Below, in pieces: positions 8,001 through 14,447 of a stretch of DNA of 14,447 bases. The notes beneath the pieces are model-generated. The model saw nothing but the letters and a program-made list of their open reading frames with translations, made no database searches and had not been told where the DNA came from. The translations under genes were made by a program, and so were the position numbers. Every line of letters begins with the position of its first letter. Position 1 is the stretch's first letter. Source of the stretch: Phoronis ovalis (taxonomy: Eukaryota > Phoronida > Phoronidae); the NCBI GenBank assembly GCA_028565635.1, contig JAOXYB010032375.1, positions 1 through 14,447 of the forward strand, read 5' to 3'.

Positions 8001-11000
8001 TCATATATGGTTTTCAACCAAACCTACTTAATTGTTGACACATGTTGTAGATGAATGAAGCATTGGAAGGAAGTCTAGCATCCCAAAGAGAGGCTTTACA
8101 AAATAGACAGCAGGAAGATGTAGTTAAATCCAAGAAGCAGTTGGACAAATTACAAAAATCAGCCGAAAAAGATAGACTTCAATCAGAGAGAAGGTTACAA
8201 GAGATGGAACAGCAGCTAACTGAAATGGCATCTAGGCCAGTAAGTCACTGGGTGCTTTAGGTTTCTGATGAAGTATCATTTATGCATGGAAAAGCAGATA
8301 CCAGGCTACGTAAAATCCACCGATTACGACCTAAAATCATCTTGCAAGCACAAGCACTGACCAAGTTGAGCAATGACTTTATGACCCAGATGCATAACAT
8401 CGGTCCTATCGTGTTCGCGATACTTTTATAAGTCTTTATCGGTGGATGTTAGGTAGCCATAGGACAATGCAGGCATTTAATGTATGCTCCAAAATGTGAT
8501 AAGATTTGCAAAAGCACTTACTAGGAAATTATGTTTGTCGAGGTAGAGAAATGTATCTTTATTCTTTAGCTGTGTATAAATGTTTATTATATGTTGCACT
8601 TTCAGCCTTCTGTTGCGCCCAGAAAACCTCCAGTTTCACCAACTCCTGAGAGGAGTGCAGAAGCCTCACCTATGAAGCCTTCTAGACTTGAACAAAAGTC
8701 TGCTAAACTAGAACAAAGGACCGCTAAACTAGATCAGAAGCCTGCTGAACTGGAACAAAAGTCTGCTAAACTAGAACAAAGGACCGCTAAACTAGATCAG
8801 AAGCCTGCTGAACTGGAACAAAAGACAGCTAAACTGGAACAAAAGCCTGCAGTACCTGCAAGAGAACCTGAAATGCCTTTACAACAAGCTACTGTGCCAA
8901 AACAGAGTATCCGAATTGATGTGCCAAAAATTGTAGAGCAACCACCCAGTAATGATGAAAAGTCTGAGGAGAGTGAAGAGGAGACGTGTTCAGGTTTGGA
9001 GATCATAAATGATTTTAATAAGTAATATCCGTGTCTTCATTTGTATTTGCACATTTATAAGAAAAAAATGCTTTAAAAATGTAATTACGGTCAGAAAGTT
9101 TTCACCTAAAATAAAAACTTTTGCTGATGTGTGTGCATATTCAAATGTATTAGGAATGAAAAGCTGTCTTTGTTTATTGCCTCATTTGTTACGTAGTGAA
9201 TATTTTCATGTTCAAAAGATTTTCATGTGACCAAAATAACTAGCATGTTGTACATAGTGGAAATCATACAACTGAAATAATCTTAAATTGTAAAGAAAAA
9301 ATCAAGAATATTACTCTTTTACTGTTTCAGTCAATTGTAGCACTAAACATCATTTTTATTCTCTCTATTAATACCAAATATATTATACTGCAGACGTCTC
9401 TGTCTCAAGTCTGGCAACTACGAGTAAAACAGGTAAAGACACTGTAGACTTTGGGACAGGAACAGCAACTAGCTTTGGCACTGGTACAGGAGAATTGAGT
9501 CTGACAACAAAGAGTGATCGACTCATGGAAGCATTAAAAAATAATCCTAACCTTATTAAAGGGATGAGAGTCGAAGTGCAGGACATTTTAAACCAAGCGC
9601 TTGAGAAAAGAGGAATTTCTTCCTCTGCACCGGGAGTGACGAATCTTGTCTTTCAAAATAAGATGTCATTGTTGAAAACTGAGCGACAACAAAAAGCAAA
9701 GGTTTGTTGATCTTATTCCACACTAACGCTACTATGTTGGAATCATTTACATGCTTTCATTTTTGAAGAATTAGTAGGTATACTATGCTAAAACTGTCCG
9801 ACTACGGTAAAGTGATGATTCTGCTTGTATCAGTGCTTTATTCAGGCAAATGTTTAACTTCTATATCTGTGTTCCAGAAACATCCCAACTTGTATGAAAT
9901 TAGACAACAATATATCAAACAAGTCGATGAACTTGCTAAAGAAAAGTTAAACTCCAAGAAGACTGGAGTTGGCTCGTCAAGCATGCCAGCCAACTTGCAA
10001 TCAACACCTAAGACTGAATTAAAGTTCACTCCAAAGACACCTTCCTATACTACACCCAAAGCGTCCTCGACACCCAAGAATACAGCTCAACAGTCACAAG
10101 GAGTTCCAAAACCAGCACCACGCACTGATACCAGCAAAGGAGCTGGTATGTCACAGACGTTTTCATCAGCTGGGTAAGATTATACTAGTAATTTGTAATG
10201 TCAAGTTTCCTAACATCAAAATGAAGCTGTGCTGATTGCTGTGTGGATTTTATCACAAATTAAGTTTGGGAAATAACAATTGTTGCATGAACATGCCAAA
10301 TATACATTTTCTAAACGAATAATTATCGTATCTTTGCCTAAACAGGAAGAAAACAGTTTTCTCTTGTTTGTATATGAAACTTTCTTCAGACTAGCTATTA
10401 CTTGTTAACAGAAAAGAAACATACATAGGTATTTTTTTTTTCTATACTTAAAAAAACGTTTCATAATATAAATTATTTTCTAATGTTAGGACTGCAAGTA
10501 GTCAGTGGAACACAGATGATCTGTCATTTTCCGCAGAATCTGAGTCTGAAAACACACTTGAAGAGAAGGGAGACATGCCTAAAAAAGAACCTGCCAGTCC
10601 AAAGACTCAGATGCAAAGACAACAGATAAATGATGATGATGATTATGATGATGATGACGATGACGATGATGATGACGATGATGATGAAGAAGGCGATAAG
10701 TCTGAATGGGACTCTGAAATGAGGTACACTCTCTCATGTCCATGTTTGATAGTAAATGACGATTCTTGCTTACATGCGATATAGTATTTCCACTGAATTG
10801 AATAGAAATATGTGAAGCGTTGCTCGCAGTTCATTATTTTGACACAAGCAAACTGACATATGCAAATCTTGATTGATTGATTAATAGATAATAAGGGAAA
10901 ATAATCACTGTGGCTTTCCACAACAAAGTTCCATGCAGTGAGTATCTTGGCATGAATGTTTACTTAATAACACACACTGAATGTAATTATCAGTCTAGCT

Positions 11001-14000
11001 GGTGTTGCGTCAGTTATTTTCTACTATTAAATACAATTCCATAACTTTGATAAGTAGTGACTGACTGGGATTGGTTTGCTGTTGAACATCCTTTTGCAGA
11101 TCAATGATTATAATAGTTTCAATAACTATTATTTACATGTCATGTATATCTGGTGTATAATTCCACTGCGTGTCATGAGCAGAAGTGCCACCACCAGATA
11201 TACTGCATTTACTAAAAAATCAGGCCACCATGGTAAAATCTGCCAGTTTCTTACTTTTAAAGCACTGTTTATAATTCTTCATATTTGTCTCGTATTTAAG
11301 CAACATAGGTTATAATCGTAACATTGAGCATTATTTCCATGAGCAATCTTGCTTGAGCATTACTGTACCCCTGTATACACTCTTTAAACATCTTTTAATC
11401 CATTTCCTTAGCTGTACCAGCATAAATCAACATTCTCCTATTCCACATAATAAATCTGTGTGTAAACCAACCCAAAGAGTCAGGTAAGCCCAACGAAACA
11501 ATTCTATTGTAACTGCTGAGAATTGTTTTGTATGGAAAAACTGCCGCAGATAGTTAATAGAGTCAAAACTTATCCGGATTAGCTCAAGTAAGTGATGACA
11601 TTTTCATAAGTTAATGCGAGATAGCAGATTAAGGATTCATGATCATTTGTTCTAAAGAAAGAAGGATTAGAGCCGTAGCACTGTCGGTGTATATTCCATA
11701 ATGCAGTTCAATGCAATAGGATATTGGGCTTTTTACATGCGCCATGACTAGCTGGATAGACCAAATATCTAACCATAAGAACACACTACGGAAGCCATTT
11801 AGTGCCAGAGATAAACAATTTTTTGATACTATCTCTGAAGCAAGGTAAACTGTTGACTTATGATGTTTTACTTTCATTTAAGCTTTGTACCTATCCCGTG
11901 GACAGTTCATTATCATTTAAAGTGTTCTTTTGCTTCTTTTAATATTGAGCCTCCACCTTTCAAACCTCAAATATTCATTTCATAGTTCTTCTTAACTTGT
12001 GACACTTAGTAATACTAAACCAGAGCTTAGCAAAAACCTTAGAACGTGCACACATTTTGAGTAGACTCTTAGAATATACATTTTGTTTGTACTTAGGGAA
12101 CTCTTCATATCAGTGCATCAGTGTATACTAGGTTACAGTTGTTCAAGTACTAAGTATTTAAGAATAAATATTCACGAATGCAGAGGTGACAATTGTTAGG
12201 GGTAAATCATTTGTGTGGTGTATTTGGCAATATAATTTTTCTCCTGCCTATTGCTGTATGCTACGTGTTTCAACTATGCATTATATTTATAAATAGCAAT
12301 CCATACTTTTTCAGTGAATTAGATGAAATCAGTCCAAGCAAGACTGCAGCTGGTAAACAAAGCAAACAGTACACTGCTCCACGACCTAAAGGAGCAATAG
12401 TGGCAGAGTTGACTAAATCTATTGAAATGCAACTAACTGTAAGTCTTCAGTTTATTTATGCTGCAAATTAATGTCCTTTCACTTATGCAGCCAAAACAAC
12501 TGTATTTACATGTTCCTTTGATGTTTATTTGCAACACTTTGATAAACCTATGCTTTCATGTTATTTTCTCTGACAGTGGTGTTTAACATTTGCATATACT
12601 ACTCAATAATGTCCAATGTAGGTCACTGTTATCTCAGCCGGGAATTTACTGCATTAGCCTCAGATCTTGATTGCTTCATTTCCTTGAGACCAGCATTGTT
12701 CTCTACTTGTAACACTGATAGGAACCATGCTGAATGCAATTAATTTCAAATATTTCCTGTTTATTAATATGTTTAATTATATGTTTATAGCAGTTTTATT
12801 ATGCATGAATAGTTACCCTCTGGCTGTGATCTTACATATTGTACTATTTGTAGGGTCGTAACAAAGATAAGAAATTAGCAGGAAGTGTTAATTTGGCTGC
12901 TCCTCTTAATACTGGCAGAGACTCGGGAAGTCCTGTTACACCTGACATTAAGGTAAAACTGACAGCTGTCAACTTGATGATGAACAAACTGAGTAATATG
13001 TTCATGGTTTTCATTCTACTGCCTATGTGTGTTAAACTTTTAACACTAAATATTACTCACGCTTACTTTTTTCAATTTTTTTCTATGAACAATATCTGGA
13101 CATTGTTTGGAAGATGCTGAAATTTTAAATGTTTCTTAGAAACTAAATTTATAATGAAGTACAATGTTGAAATTAAAGTTGAAACATAGTTTTAGAGATT
13201 TATTAAAACTAATGTTCATATTAATGTTTATGCAGATGCTGGGAGAGAGTGATGGAAGTGATTTCTCGTTGTCTTCAGAAGAAATAAATCTTCCTGATCA
13301 ACATGAAAACAGGTCAGTAAACTTGATGTGTGAGGAAATGCATACTTAACTATCTAATTAATGAAATCTGAGTAATAAATGAAATGTCAGACTTCAAGAA
13401 TCATAACTAGGGACTTTTCCTTGCACTGATAATAAATACATATTCCAATTTTATAAAACTTAACATTTTAAACTTTTACAGGTCTCAGAGTACTTCTCAA
13501 AGAAAAACCAGCCAAGAGATTGAATCTACCAACACGTATGGTACAAGTGTTTGGGGTGGCGGCTCATCAAAAGGTCAGTATTGGAGGGTGTATGGGTAGT
13601 GTTTCAAGTTCAATTTGACAATAAGAAACTAAACCATACAGTTGTTTTTTGAATTCTTCATCCAAAAAAGGAAGTCGAGTCATGTTTACATTTTGTCTCA
13701 TCCGGCATAAATATGTGCAGTTAGTTTTATGTTGCATGTTATAACATTGGTTGTAATATATAACATGAGTGTGCTTAGTAAACACATTTAATTTCTTTTA
13801 TTATTCTATACTTTATGAACACATTCTTACCTAATTCAGTTCACCTTATATTAACAGTTATTATAAATAATTGTCAGCGTTACCTTCGGTTCCAAAACTC
13901 CTAACCACTCGCGAAAATACTGAAGTGCTGACAGGCCAATCATTTATCTCTTGAAAGAGATATTCCCTGTAAAAGATTTTGGTTGATCGCCACTTTTAAG

Positions 14001-14202
14001 TGTGGAAGTCATGTTCAGTCTTTACTTGGAAAGCATCAATGAGAATAAATGTGACACCTCTCAAATTAAGGGGATTGACTCGCGACTAAGATCAGTTCAC
14101 TGTTAATAACAAGAACTTCATCAGAAGGTTATATTACAGCTGCTTCCACTGTACCTATTAGGAGAGACACTTTGTCAGATGCCTCTCTTGGCTCCTTAAC
14201 AG
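4954..14202 (+). CDS. DZIP1: DZIP1 (DAZ-interacting zinc-finger protein 1 family), 17 exons, 3' end missing
   Basis: DZIP1/DZIP1L proteins act at the basal body and ciliary transition zone and modulate Hedgehog/GLI signalling (family knowledge). Seventeen phase-compatible exons give about 1008 residues without a stop: 4954-5092, 5284-5381, 5795-5932, 6096-6233, 6686-6922, 7022-7318, 7760-7867, 8051-8239, 8606-8993, 9394-9701, 9878-10173, 10490-10723, 12315-12438, 12854-12952, 13236-13312, 13482-13573, 14140-14202. The order is a Dzip-like N-terminal domain (about residues 35-125: RIDWRKL, TVLQENVTNITFC, LSQLTIEYLLHSQDYL); a C2H2 finger (C172, C175, H188, H193); coiled coil (about 200-445); heptad repeats (476-531); a C-terminal helical block (about 610-700: MRVEVQDILNQALEKRGI, KKHPNLYEIRQQYIKQV); a TPK-rich linker; poly-Asp; and a Ser-rich tail. 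The DZIP1 versus DZIP1L choice is uncertain, because invertebrates usually carry one co-orthologue. Human DZIP1 is about 867 residues, so this form is long. Confidence 0.93.
5284..5381 (+). CDS. DZIP1: DZIP1 exon 2 (Dzip-like N domain)
   Basis: The exon is 98 nt, phase 1 to 0, with acceptor TTTTTACAG and donor GTACGT. It encodes AAVDVERISQDLDFTVLQEN then VTNITFCNIELEV. It matches human [32 protein letters not shown]. The vertebrate CPHC motif expected right after this point is absent. Confidence 0.93.
5795..5932 (+). CDS. DZIP1: DZIP1 exon 3 (Dzip-like N domain, start of coiled coil)
   Basis: The exon is 138 nt, phase 0 to 0, with acceptor TTTTTTACAG and donor GTGAGC. It encodes DTRTVDPNFVKLFKLSQLTI, then EYLLHSQDYLAAELQAVEKK, then LDKAKE. 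It matches the human signature [26 protein letters not shown]. Confidence 0.94.
6096..6233 (+). CDS. DZIP1: DZIP1 exon 4 (coiled coil before the zinc finger)
   Basis: The exon is 138 nt, phase 0 to 0, with acceptor TTTCAACAG and donor GTTTGT. It encodes ENEDTKKALEKKIIELADVK, then KECHKRKKLLVEVQQIMQVG, then PDNYMK. KKECHKRKKLL matches human KEECKRRKKMI just before the finger. Confidence 0.92.
6686..6922 (+). CDS. DZIP1: DZIP1 exon 5 (C2H2 zinc finger)
   Basis: The exon is 237 nt, phase 0 to 0, with acceptor TATTTTCAG and donor GTAATT. Its first codon is the first zinc-ligand Cys. CPHCDKSFINMSFLNNHLQR followed by RH gives a C-x2-C-x12-H-x4-H finger (C172, C175, H188, H193). Human DZIP1 has [22 protein letters not shown], so the finger is clearly orthologous. 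Heptad-rich helix follows (LELTNIKQRLRLTESQLQQE). Confidence 0.95.
7022..7318 (+). CDS. DZIP1: DZIP1 exon 6 (coiled coil)
   Basis: The exon is 297 nt, phase 0 to 0, with acceptor TTCATTAG and donor GTAATA. It encodes 99 residues from EQELAHRDEENREELAQWKQ to VAMLKEQLTSQ. It is charged and rich in E, K and Q with a leucine periodicity, as in the DZIP1 coiled coil. A less helical stretch, GKTSNLGILKDDIDYDKE, interrupts it. Confidence 0.92.
7760..7867 (+). CDS. DZIP1: DZIP1 exon 7 (coiled coil)
   Basis: The exon is 108 nt, phase 0 to 0, with acceptor TTCGTATAG and donor GTATTG. It encodes VNNVESSMASKFEDQEKKWK then SKLKQLNEKHRAEIEK. It is too short to show as a long ORF, but frame, phase and coiled-coil composition link its neighbours. 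Confidence 0.87.
8051..8239 (+). CDS. DZIP1: DZIP1 exon 8 (coiled coil)
   Basis: The exon is 189 nt, phase 0 to 0, with acceptor ATGTTGTAG and donor GTAAGT. It encodes MNEALEGSLASQREALQNRQ, then QEDVVKSKKQLDKLQKSAEK, and ends QQLTEMASRP. The first ATG codon is internal to the gene. This exon closes the long coiled coil. Confidence 0.9.
8304..8458. mobile_element. 155-bp foldback, MITE-like element in a DZIP1 intron
   Basis: The terminal 21 bp (8304-8324, starting GGCTACGTAAAATCC) matches the reverse complement of 8438-8458 (GGCTACCTAACATCC...) at 19 of 21 positions. The inverted similarity continues inwards with gaps, so most of the element folds into one imperfect hairpin. It lies wholly within the intron between exons 8 and 9. 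No coding capacity and no clear target-site duplication were seen. Confidence 0.6.
8606..8993 (+). CDS. DZIP1: DZIP1 exon 9 (heptad tandem repeat)
   Basis: The exon is 388 nt, phase 0 to 1, with acceptor CACTTTCAG and donor GTTTGG. A proline-rich start (PSVAPRKPPVSPTPERSAEA) leads into eight 7-residue repeats of the type LEQKSAK (residues 476-531), then a linker and an acidic end (EKSEESEEETCS). I know of no equivalent repeat in vertebrate DZIP1. The next exon picks up phase 1 exactly. Confidence 0.9.
8687..8854 (+). repeat. 21-bp (7-codon) tandem repeat, 8 units, with 63-bp higher-order duplication
   Basis: The units begin at 8687, 8708, 8729, 8750, 8771, 8792, 8813 and 8834. The peptide is LEQKSAK / LEQRTAK / LDQKPAE, then the same three again, then LEQKTAK / LEQKPA. 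The 63-bp blocks 8687-8749 and 8750-8812 differ at a single base (third position of the first Leu codon). The repeat is coding, inside DZIP1 exon 9. Confidence 0.95.
9394..9701 (+). CDS. DZIP1: DZIP1 exon 10 (C-terminal conserved helical block)
   Basis: The exon is 308 nt, phase 1 to 0, with acceptor TATACTGCAG and donor GTTTGT. It starts DVSVSSLATTSKTGKDTVDF with Gly/Thr-rich sequence. The helical block IKGMRVEVQDILNQALEKRG and VFQNKMSLLKTERQQKAK follows. This resembles the DZIP1/DZIP1L region containing a variable-length helix and an 'RQQ..KQHP' motif. Confidence 0.9.
9878..10173 (+). CDS. DZIP1: DZIP1 exon 11 (end of helical block, TPK-rich linker)
   Basis: The exon is 296 nt, phase 0 to 2, with acceptor TGTTCCAG and donor GTAAGA. 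It encodes KHPNLYEIRQQYIKQVDELA, continuing the helix of the previous exon. A disordered stretch follows with four T-P-K motifs (10001-10078), ending QTFSSAG. An earlier in-exon donor at 10146 (GTATGT) was passed over, because only the 10173 end (phase 2) keeps the next exon in frame. Confidence 0.88.
10490..10723 (+). CDS. DZIP1: DZIP1 exon 12 (poly-aspartate tract)
   Basis: The exon is 234 nt, phase 2 to 2, with acceptor TAATGTTAG and donor GTACAC. It encodes TASSQWNTDDLSFSAESESE, then EKGDMPKKEPASPKTQMQRQ. A near-pure aspartate run follows (four D, Y, thirteen D; 10632-10685), and the exon ends KSEWDSEM. The W-N/D-S/T-D/E motif and the acidic run are typical of the disordered DZIP1 C-terminal region. 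Confidence 0.85.
10632..10685 (+). repeat. GAY trinucleotide repeat coding poly-Asp
   Basis: There are seventeen GAT/GAC codons with one TAT (4 Asp, Tyr, 13 Asp) inside DZIP1 exon 12. The GAT/GAC mixture shows the run is partly degenerate. It is continued by acidic GAA codons. Confidence 0.9.
11144..11203. repeat. 12-bp perfect inverted repeat (stem-loop)
   Basis: GTATATCTGGTG (11144-11155) and CACCAGATATAC (11192-11203) are exact reverse complements separated by 36 bases. It lies in the long DZIP1 intron between exons 12 and 13, about 210 bp before the candidate cassette exon. It may be a degraded foldback element. Confidence 0.5.
11412..11483 (+). CDS. Candidate 72-nt cassette exon of DZIP1
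   Basis: A pyrimidine-rich acceptor (CATTTCCTTAG) ends at 11411 and a strong donor (CAG|GTAAGC) follows 11483. The 72 nt between them are phase 2 to 2, with no stop in the required frame. Spliced between exons 12 and 13 they would add 24 residues, SCTSINQHSPIPHNKSVCKP followed by TQRV, without changing the downstream frame. Composition (S, P, N, K, Q) fits the disordered region. There is no homology support, so it may be an alternative exon or a chance pairing. Confidence 0.45.
12315..12438 (+). CDS. DZIP1: DZIP1 exon 13
   Basis: The exon is 124 nt, phase 2 to 0, with acceptor TACTTTTTCAG and donor GTAAGT. It encodes SELDEISPSKTAAGKQSKQY, then TAPRPKGAIVAELTKSIEMQ, then LT. The block VAELTKSIEMQL recalls the conserved C-terminal 'SL.K.IE.QL' helix of DZIP1. 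Open frame upstream of the acceptor is intronic. Confidence 0.86.
12854..12952 (+). CDS. DZIP1: DZIP1 exon 14
   Basis: The exon is 99 nt, phase 0 to 0, with acceptor ATTTGTAG and donor GTAAAA. It encodes GRNKDKKLAGSVNLAAPLNT then GRDSGSPVTPDIK. The basic K-K-x-A/V-G-G/S-V segment resembles the conserved stretch after the 'IE.QL' helix in DZIP1 proteins, recalled from memory. Confidence 0.82.
13236..13312 (+). CDS. DZIP1: DZIP1 exon 15
   Basis: The exon is 77 nt, phase 0 to 2, with acceptor TTTATGCAG and donor GTCAGT. It encodes MLGESDGSDFSLSSEEINLP then DQHEN. It is acidic and Ser-rich, disordered, and in frame on both sides. Homology is weak, so the call rests on splice signals and phase. 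Confidence 0.75.
13482..13573 (+). CDS. DZIP1: DZIP1 exon 16
   Basis: The exon is 92 nt, phase 2 to 1, with acceptor ACTTTTACAG and donor GTCAGT. It encodes RSQSTSQRKTSQEIESTNTY then GTSVWGGGSSK. The SVWG motif in a Ser/Gly context resembles the tail of DZIP1 proteins. If the donor were not used, the frame would end shortly afterwards at a TAG (13597-13599), giving an alternative C-terminus. Confidence 0.75.
13945..13962. repeat. Short hairpin TATCTCTT-GA-AAGAGATA
   Basis: A perfect 8-bp inverted repeat with a 2-base spacer, in the DZIP1 intron between exons 16 and 17. No function is evident. Confidence 0.45.
14140..14202 (+). CDS. DZIP1: DZIP1 exon 17 (last exon in the window)
   Basis: The exon is 63 nt, phase 1 to 1, with acceptor TATATTACAG and donor GTAACA. 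It encodes AASTVPIRRDTLSDASLGSL then T. There is no stop, so at least one further exon should lie past the right edge. Support is splice sites, frame and Ser-rich composition only. Confidence 0.62.
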
Positions 14203-14312
14203 GTAACAATAAGTGGGTGCTGACAAACTCCAACCCTGTCAAACTGCTTGCTTTATACTGAAACTTCCACCAGTAGCTTATGTTTATTTATATATAAAAA
14301 TGTATCAGTTTT

Positions 14313-14346
14313 TATGCCCATCACTATGTAATAGTGAACGGGCATA
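14313..14346. repeat. Two-part hairpin TATGCCC-TCACTAT / ATAGTGA-GGGCATA
   Basis: The arms TATGCCC (14313-14319) and GGGCATA (14340-14346) enclose TCACTAT (14321-14327) and ATAGTGA (14331-14337), with a GTA loop. The result is a 34-bp, nearly complete palindrome. It is followed within 20 bp by the GGCGTC repeat. Likely part of a dispersed repeat. Confidence 0.6.
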
Positions 14347-14362
14347 TAGTCGTACCGCATGC

Positions 14363-14385
14363 GGCGTCGGCGTCGGCGTCGGCGT
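14363..14385 (+). repeat. GGCGTC hexanucleotide repeat, about 3.8 copies
   Basis: There are three perfect GGCGTC units and a partial fourth. This GC-rich patch stands out from the AT-rich intron and follows the hairpin at 14313-14346. The open frame across it (GVGVGV) is not a gene. Confidence 0.75.
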
Positions 14386-14447
14386 ATGTACCCTTTTGTT
14401 TGTGTTGCTCTAACGCCTTCAGTTTTCATCAGATGATCTTCGTATTT

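Larger units (their letters stand above)
5093..10489 (+). other. DZIP1 introns between exons 1 and 12
   Basis: Introns over 300 bp are 5382-5794, 6234-6685, 7319-7759, 8240-8605, 8994-9393 and 10174-10489. Apart from the foldback element in 8240-8605 they are AT-rich and hold nothing I can name. Short open frames there (for example 9009-9230) lack codon bias or family resemblance. Confidence 0.6.
10724..12314 (+). other. Long DZIP1 intron between exons 12 and 13
   Basis: At 1591 bp this is the longest intron in the visible gene. It contains the 12-bp inverted repeat (11144-11203) and the candidate cassette exon (11412-11483). An open frame on the minus strand (11629-11877) resembles no known protein. 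Otherwise nothing was recognised. Confidence 0.6.
12439..14139 (+). other. DZIP1 introns between exons 13 and 17
   Basis: Introns 12439-12853 and 13574-14139 exceed 300 bp. They are AT-rich; only the hairpin at 13945-13962 stands out. The sequence after 14202 is intronic up to the window edge and carries the hairpin plus GGCGTC repeat. Confidence 0.55.

Noticed and set aside
8687-8854. CRISPR-like array of regularly spaced repeats
   Set aside because: The repeats are contiguous in-frame 21-bp coding units without unique spacers, in a eukaryotic gene.
8797-9006. Minus-strand frame over DZIP1 exon 9
   Set aside because: Antisense shadow of the heptad repeat; the plus strand is clearly the coding one.
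9009-9230. Open frame directly after DZIP1 exon 9
   Set aside because: The sequence is intronic: the donor at 8994 joins in phase to 9394, and the translation has no family resemblance.
10643-10921. Minus-strand frame with a long Ser run
   Set aside because: It is the antisense shadow of the poly-Asp codons of DZIP1 exon 12.
11629-11877. Open frame of 82 codons on the minus strand in the long DZIP1 intron
   Set aside because: No similarity to any protein family or transposon enzyme I can recognise, and no promoter or splice context.
1-14447. tRNA, rRNA, snRNA genes or prokaryotic operons
   Set aside because: I saw no convincing cloverleaf with A and B boxes and no ribosomal or spliceosomal RNA motifs; ribosome-binding-site gene layout is absent and introns are plentiful. 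A covariance-model scan was not possible.

Overview
This is nuclear DNA of an intron-rich animal. All coding sequence sits in short exons with GT-AG borders, in AT-rich surroundings, and no intact retroelement is present. The two genes are conserved across Bilateria. Their divergence from the human proteins, together with the repeat character (C/G-run repeat at the left edge, hairpin plus GGCGTC repeat at the right edge, foldback elements in introns), suggests a marine invertebrate. A mollusc or other lophotrochozoan is most likely, but I cannot fix the phylum from sequence alone.

The left third (about 1-3267, minus strand) holds the 5' six coding exons of DNAJC3 (p58IPK/ERdj6), the ER-lumenal TPR and J-domain co-chaperone. 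The exons join in frame into 311 residues: a signal peptide followed by TPR repeats. The remaining TPRs and the J domain lie beyond the left edge. The right two thirds (4954-14202, plus strand) hold at least 17 in-frame exons of DZIP1 (DAZ-interacting zinc-finger protein 1; DZIP1/DZIP1L family), a cilium-base and Hedgehog-pathway protein. They give about 1008 residues with no stop codon, so the 3' end lies past the right edge. In order the protein has a Dzip-like N-terminal domain, one C2H2 finger, long coiled coils, a heptad tandem repeat, a conserved C-terminal helical block, an S/T-P-K-rich linker, a poly-aspartate tract and a Ser-rich tail.

The genes are divergent (head to head), with 1686 bp between their start codons. 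The promoter-proximal part next to DNAJC3 carries an exact ER-stress response element (CCAAT-N9-CCACG, 3303-3321, read towards DNAJC3) and an ETS/GABPA site (3332-3339). The same head-to-head DZIP1-DNAJC3 order exists in human 13q32 as I recall it, so this looks like an ancient bilaterian gene pair. One encodes an ER-stress co-chaperone and the other a ciliary protein; no shared pathway is evident.

Other content: a 155-bp foldback (MITE-like) element in a DZIP1 intron (8304-8458), a near-perfect 63-bp duplication inside a DZIP1 exon, a phase-compatible candidate cassette exon (11412-11483), and hairpin or dispersed-repeat fragments at both window edges. I found no tRNA, rRNA, CRISPR array or prokaryotic-style gene.
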